A DNA stretch of 64,000 bases from Fasciola hepatica (lineage: Eukaryota > Platyhelminthes > Trematoda > Plagiorchiida > Fasciolidae). The notes under the pieces were generated by a model. That model was not told where the DNA came from. It did not search any database and saw only the letters and a program-made list of their open reading frames with translations. Positions within the stretch are counted from its first letter, which is position 1. Each line of letters opens with the position of its first letter. Positions 59,554-64,000 of this stretch are shown here, one piece after another. The stretch covers positions 568,001 to 632,000 of the forward strand of contig CANUEZ040000108.1 of NCBI GenBank assembly GCA_948099385.1, in the 5' to 3' direction. Position numbers and translations under genes: made by a program.

Positions 59554-60600
59554 TTACCAGTAAGAAAAGCAGCTATAGAAAGAACGTGTCTCACGGGGCG
59601 AGTTAATAAAGTTGGTAGTGATAGAATAAGAGTTGATGGGGGAAATGAGCGAGGTAAGGAACTGGGGATTTATAAGCTCTAGTGCGAGGAAATAGATGTT
59701 CCCACTGCGATCGAATGGCAGGTGTTGGTATACAAGCGGTAAGACTAAGATGAAGGGATTATCTTGAGGAAAAGCCAAACTTGTGTTGTTAGGTTGCCAT
59801 AAATTGCCACTATATCGAGACCAATGTTCAGGGGACTTAATGACAATATTCAGGTCATTCGCGTGCAGTCCGCGGAATATAGTGGGAAAGAATAGAGTGA
59901 GTGCGGAATAATGCACGAAAATGCAGAGCGTCTCAACGTAAAACGGGTCAAAAAATGACCTGAGTTGTATCAAGTAAGAGGTGGGTCGTCGGACTTGTAA
60001 GAAGACTGCCGCGACATGATCTATCCAGGTAAGGTCATGGATGATGGTTATACCGGGGTACTCTCCGTGCTGGTTCTCCATTGATGATTAACTCTGGATT
60101 GGATACCAGAATATTCGTGAGTCTTATGGAGAGAAAACAGAATATCAGAGTAATTTGAGTTATTCATCCTTAGATTTCGACTTGAAGACCAATTAACGAG
60201 CTCAGTTGATTTTTGCCGTAAAAGGGGAAATGTGGGGTTTTTAGAGTTGATCATCCCGAAAATCACATCGTCGGTGTATTTAATAAGGAGACAGTCGCAA
60301 TTAATCCAATAATTTACTATGGTCCGGGTCGTTACTACACCTGATTCATTGGAAACTTATGTGGCCCTCCACTCCAAGTCTCAGGGTCTGGTTGCCGGTC
60401 ATCTTTAGTAGTGCACTGGGCCTTCGTGGCTCCCATTGCGCCATGCACAAGCATGTAATAAATAAACGTTTGTTTCTATCCCAGATATTACACTTTGACA
60501 GGACAGTTTTGGTTTTGTGGACAAGCTGGCCGTTAAGTCTGCTGTATGGGCCCATCGCGCCGGACCCGGTTGAAGACTTTAAGGATTTTCAAATATAGAA
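59554..60600 (-). pseudogene. CR1-like LINE reverse transcriptase, palm to C-terminus
   Basis: Minus strand: LKILKVFNRVRRDG near 60555-60600 stands for motif A (LDFSKAFN.V). Motif C LIKYTDDVIFG has both catalytic aspartates (YTDD at 60267-60278). The frame 60048-60266 continues the palm (NWSSSRNLRMNNSNYSDILFS). The frame 59554-60081 then gives the thumb ITIIHDLTWIDHVAAVFLQ, RRPTSYLIQLRSFFDPFYVE, GLHANDLNIVIKSPEHWSR and FLALELINPQFLTSLI. One frameshift lies at about 60065. Motif B between 60290 and 60550 is not readable. The last frame is 175 codons without a stop, so this copy is less decayed than most LINEs here. Confidence 0.8.
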
Positions 60601-61676
60601 GGCGAGACTTGCCATGGGAGTCGCTTTCCCAAGTATGGGACGTGTAGGACTACATTTTACCGGTAGCGACGTAATTCGTATTGGCGATTGGACGGAGCTG
60701 CACTTCAGATGTGAGCGATGCTGCTCTGCGGTTATGGATTTCATGACCTCCCAGCTAGCTGGGTTTGCCAGGGTTGAAAAAATCGACCCATTTGGAAATG
60801 AAAAAAGACGAGCGCAGTTCTAGCAGTGGCGAATGAATAAACTGGTTGAAAGGATAACTTCTAATCAGGGTTTATCCTGGTGTAACTTTCTTTACTACAG
60901 TCGGCGAATTACCATCGGACCCGGGAGATTTGAATGTTCTGTAGCTTTTAACTACTAACCCCGAACTTCTATGCTCTCGCTTCCACAACAGATCATCTAG
61001 TCAAGAGAAAAACGAATGAAAGCATAAGGTATAAGTAAGAGGAATTTAGAGGTGGAAATCAACGAGAAACAGCTGGAATGCAGTTACGCCAATTACTGCA
61101 ACACCTGGTGGTGTTTTGGATTCGCGGGCGATTTCTGCTGCTATGATTGGCGTCCCAGGATTGAAATGAGTAGAAAAGACATGCGCTGATGGTTACATTA
61201 TTTGCCCTGTTAGGCTGACAGGAGAGCTAATGGCTGGAGCCCACAAGCCAAGTTTCCAGAACCGCTCGGAAAGAAATGGCAATAGGCCGAAGCATGACAG
61301 CACCAGGTTGACTTAGACGAAAGACCAGTCTATTGAGGCTAACCTGGATTCTAAACTTATCAAAGAGACTGGTCAGCGTTTGATTGACTAGTCATGCGCC
61401 TCAAGGGATGACTGATGAGAATCACCCATATGTCATGGGACTCTAAGATGGACCTATCTGTCCTGGGTACGGGTGAGTATCTTGAGGTAGAGTTATGCCG
61501 GACTGTAAGCCACTTCATGCGACTAGGGCGAATGAGGATTCGGGCTAAGGTGTAGAACTACCTATAGTTAGTGAAAGACCTGATGCCAGAACTGGATGAG
61601 ATCTTGTGGAGCGGCCGTCACTTCGATAGCAGACCTAACTACGGATGCCTATTTACAAAGGAGGTGCATCCAAGCT
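60601..61676. other. stretch without recognisable genes
   Basis: About 1.1 kb. The start may hold more of the minus-strand LINE upstream of motif A, but no block could be read. Nothing else recognised. Confidence 0.4.
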
Positions 61677-62010
61677 TTAGGCTCGAAGTTGCATTTCAAG
61701 TGAGTTTATTATTTTGGTGTCAGCGAAGAGCCGCTCCAGTGTCAATGTATCCAACCATCCGGTGGGTGGGTCTCGTGGACCCCAACCCGGAATTTTAACG
61801 AGTCCTACTCGACCAAGTTCACTGGTTACTTTTTCACACCTTTTTGTCATATCGTGGACTGACCGCGTCTGCCTAGCTTCCAACCACTACCTGTCTTGGA
61901 GAACGGCATACACTGACAAAGTCAGTCTACGGCGTGCGCAGCATGTGTCCCATCCATCTCGGTCTGCTCAGATTGGGCGCTTGCTCCGGACTGATTTCTG
62001 GTTTCCATCA
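61677..62010 (-). pseudogene. RTE-like LINE C-terminal fragment
   Basis: The frame 61677-61883 reads VTSELGRVGLVKIPGWGPRDPPTGWLDTL. Just upstream in the minus direction, at about 61940-61990, comes LSRPRWMGHMLRTP. These are the two last conserved blocks of RTE-type LINE proteins (L.RLRWLGHVLRMP, then S.L.RVG..RLPGWGPRDP...WLETL). The RT core expected between 62.0 and 63.5 kb on this strand is not recognisable. Decayed. Confidence 0.75.
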
Positions 62011-62849
62011 TGACGGGACTACACCTTCGACGTGATACGATGCTTTGCGTGTTTCAGCCACTCAAGGAGCCACGAAAAATGGCTTTCTCGAGTTAGAGAT
62101 GCAATCACTTTTAACAGGTCAGTGGATGGAGGTCAGGCAAAGACCAGTCTCACTGAACCAGTTGATGGTTCCCTAAGACCAGCCGCTTGGAGAAGACACT
62201 ACAGCGAATACACAAACAAGCAGTTTATCGGCCCAAAACCTCCGGCAGACGGACTGTGGTTTCTGTCGATGGCAAGAGGAGTTATATCATTCAATTGAGC
62301 AGTTAACACCCACCTAAGCGGAGCAGTCCCCGGCCCAAAGCATGCCGCTCCGCCCGCGTTTCGCTTGCTCCACTGGGTGCGTGGATTAGAGGCAATCCGA
62401 AAAGCTGATCAACAACAAAGTAAACAAGAAAGTGCGTACCACAGCCAGGTCTCACGTGACAGACCAGAACAAGCTCCTGCGTGGGTATTCCAGTCACGTG
62501 TCCGTGCCTGGTCAGAACCCCACCGCCTTGTGGGTCAGACTGCTGATTCAAAGGCCCCGGCTAGGTTTCCCGATAGAAAAACCTCTTCGGCGGTGTGGGC
62601 AGCCGCGACACATGATTCATTCAGAAGTCTCCAACATCCTTCCTGTAAAATGTCGTGCTAATTAGTTTTATTTTTTATTTACTTCCTTTTCATACTAGTG
62701 ATGCAATATTTCTGGATTGGGGCCGCAGCCAGCTTGAGGCTGCCATTTGGGGAAAGTGAACGGCATCGGCAGGTCAATGCTCGGGCCACGGGGTATTGCG
62801 GTCCAGGAGACGCGTCTGGTAATGATAAACGCCTAAACACAATTCCTCA

Positions 62850-64000
62850 ATTGACTGCATTTAACTTTCTCACGGTGTCGGATATATGACAGGCCGTTCT
62901 CGCTAGAATTTTTGAGACTTTCGAAACAGATGTATGCCGTTCTCCAAACACGCATAAAACCCCTCTTTCTCAACCATGGTTCGCACTCCAGATGCAACCT
63001 CAGTATCTGGCTTCACTCTTCGTGTCTCAAGTAATTTGACGTCTAATGCTCGTGGTCAGACCGGTGTCGGGATCGCTTTGAGCAAGAGAGCTATGTTTCG
63101 TACCGTCCCATTAACTCTGGTGAGGACTCAGTTCTGCCTGCGAGCGGTCTCCTCATATTTGTGAAAAACGAAGAATGTATGGGTAGTCAATCCATGTTCC
63201 CACTCGCTGCACACACCGCATTGGTCCGACTTGTGTGAGCGACCACGCCTTGAGGCCAAAATGCCGCTGGCAGGATTCGTCTCCCGTTTATCTATTCACG
63301 CCGTCGACCGGCCGTCCTATCGCCCGTGATTTCGTGGGCTCGATAAAGGCCGGTGCTGACGCATTGTCTGCCAGTGAGACCAAAACGTCTATCAAACGAT
63401 GTGTCGGACCCTAACGTCACAAGCTGAGCATGCACTACTGGACTGGATTTTACAGCAGTCGTTTGTGCATAGGTCAGTTGGACGGTTCTGTATGTGTCAC
63501 CAGCAATGTACCAGAGTGTCGATGCTTGTTCGTCGTGCATGCGTATGCCTCCACTGGGTGAAGTTCTAAAACCGAAGGTGAGTTCTGTCTCAACTGCTTC
63601 GAAGAGAGCGTTCGACAGACTTTGCGGTCATTGCTCCCATGTTAGTCATTTGGGGGATGCAGGAAGGCACCTAAGAGGCCCACCGGCTATCCCAGACGAC
63701 CGAACTCACGACTCATCCAGTTGTGTTCTGACCATGGACTATTTCCAACGAGCACGAACTTCTGTCATGAGCAACGGCAAAGTCGCACCGGGCATCCTAC
63801 GCCTTCAAAGCGTTGAATTTACACCGACCGTATTATCACTGGCCACCGTCAGCGTCGGTTAGTTGAAGACTTTCATTTTAGACTATGCCTGTGGAATCAG
63901 ACTACTCCCGTAATATGTGATCGCTTCGTCCGTGATCGTACCAACGCTGAAGCCATCCGTCACGCACAAGTGCTCCTATCCGAGGTGTGAGTTAATCAAG
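62850..64000 (+). pseudogene. RTE-like LINE endonuclease, cut by window end
   Basis: Plus-strand blocks in order: LTAFNFLTVSDI, then LARIFETFETDVC (62850-62935, like FNVRTL.....Q..L...L....DV). SGFTLRVSSNLTSNARGQTGVGIALSKRA follows (62976-63095; GVGIAL is the G-GV block), then CRCLFVVHAYAS near 63515-63550 (FVVSAYAPT), HLGDAGRHL near 63650-63675, IQLCSDHGLFPTSTNF near 63715-63765, and a TDRIITGHR block near 63825-63860 (IDHI..). Stops and at least one frameshift are present. The RT should lie beyond 64000. Confidence 0.72.

Noticed and set aside
61714..62100. Plus-strand reading resembling the zinc-binding start of a gypsy integrase (RLLRTDFWFPS)
   Set aside because: The same DNA on the minus strand gives a stronger, two-block match to the C-terminus of RTE LINEs, so the plus-strand reading is most likely a shadow.

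Overview
The window looks like repeat-dense genomic DNA from a parasitic flatworm (trematode or cestode); I cannot resolve it further. The evidence is a single clearly intact host gene, a UBC9-type SUMO-conjugating enzyme at 56.3-56.9 kb whose three introns are only 31, 36 and 36 bp, set among retrotransposons of kinds common in flatworms: a CsRn1-like Ty3/gypsy element with a tRNA-Trp primer site, a BEL/Pao element, RTE-like LINEs and CR1/jockey-like LINEs. No bacterial operons, CRISPR arrays, rRNA genes or tRNA genes were seen.

Layout. 0.4-0.8 kb: LINE reverse transcriptase (RT) tail, + strand. 1.13-9.66 kb: one Ty3/gypsy (CsRn1-like) provirus on the - strand, bounded by 308-bp LTRs and a 4-bp target duplication (GCCT); its integrase is split by a 5'-truncated CR1-like LINE at about 2.58-5.68 kb. 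9.66-36.1 kb: mostly noncoding DNA holding degraded LINE pieces (+ endonuclease at 15.0 and RT at 16.1; - RT at 17.1-18.4; - endonuclease at 23.7-23.9; - RT tail at 32.5-32.7) and a second copy of a 1.1-kb repeat (30.95-32.05 kb) also present downstream of the LINE inside the gypsy element. 36.1-38.6 kb: a heavily decayed + strand gypsy relic with gag, protease, RT and RNase H. 38.65-42.85 kb: nothing recognisable. 42.9-46.48 kb: a nearly complete + strand RTE-like LINE whose endonuclease-RT frame carries only nonsense changes. 47.0-55.3 kb: a decayed - strand CR1-like LINE, itself hit twice: by a 577-bp insertion between RT motifs B and C, and by a 4.1-kb BEL/Pao element. The BEL/Pao element (49888-53992) has 360-bp LTRs differing at 2 positions, a 5-bp duplication (CTCCG), and one uninterrupted gag-protease frame, but lacks the RT core and integrase. 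56.2-56.9 kb: the UBC9 gene with a TATA box. 57-64 kb: four more LINE pieces (+ RTE, - CR1, - RTE tail, + RTE endonuclease running off the right edge).

The nesting gives a relative history: the LINE at 47-55 kb is older than the BEL element within it; the gypsy provirus predates the LINE within it. The BEL element is the youngest datable insertion. Apart from UBC9 and possibly the BEL gag-protease frame, nearly all coding sequence is decayed retroelement. I found no convincing new multi-gene system. The most notable items are the young internally deleted BEL element, the divergent micro-intron UBC9 gene, and the 577-bp insertion of unknown type.
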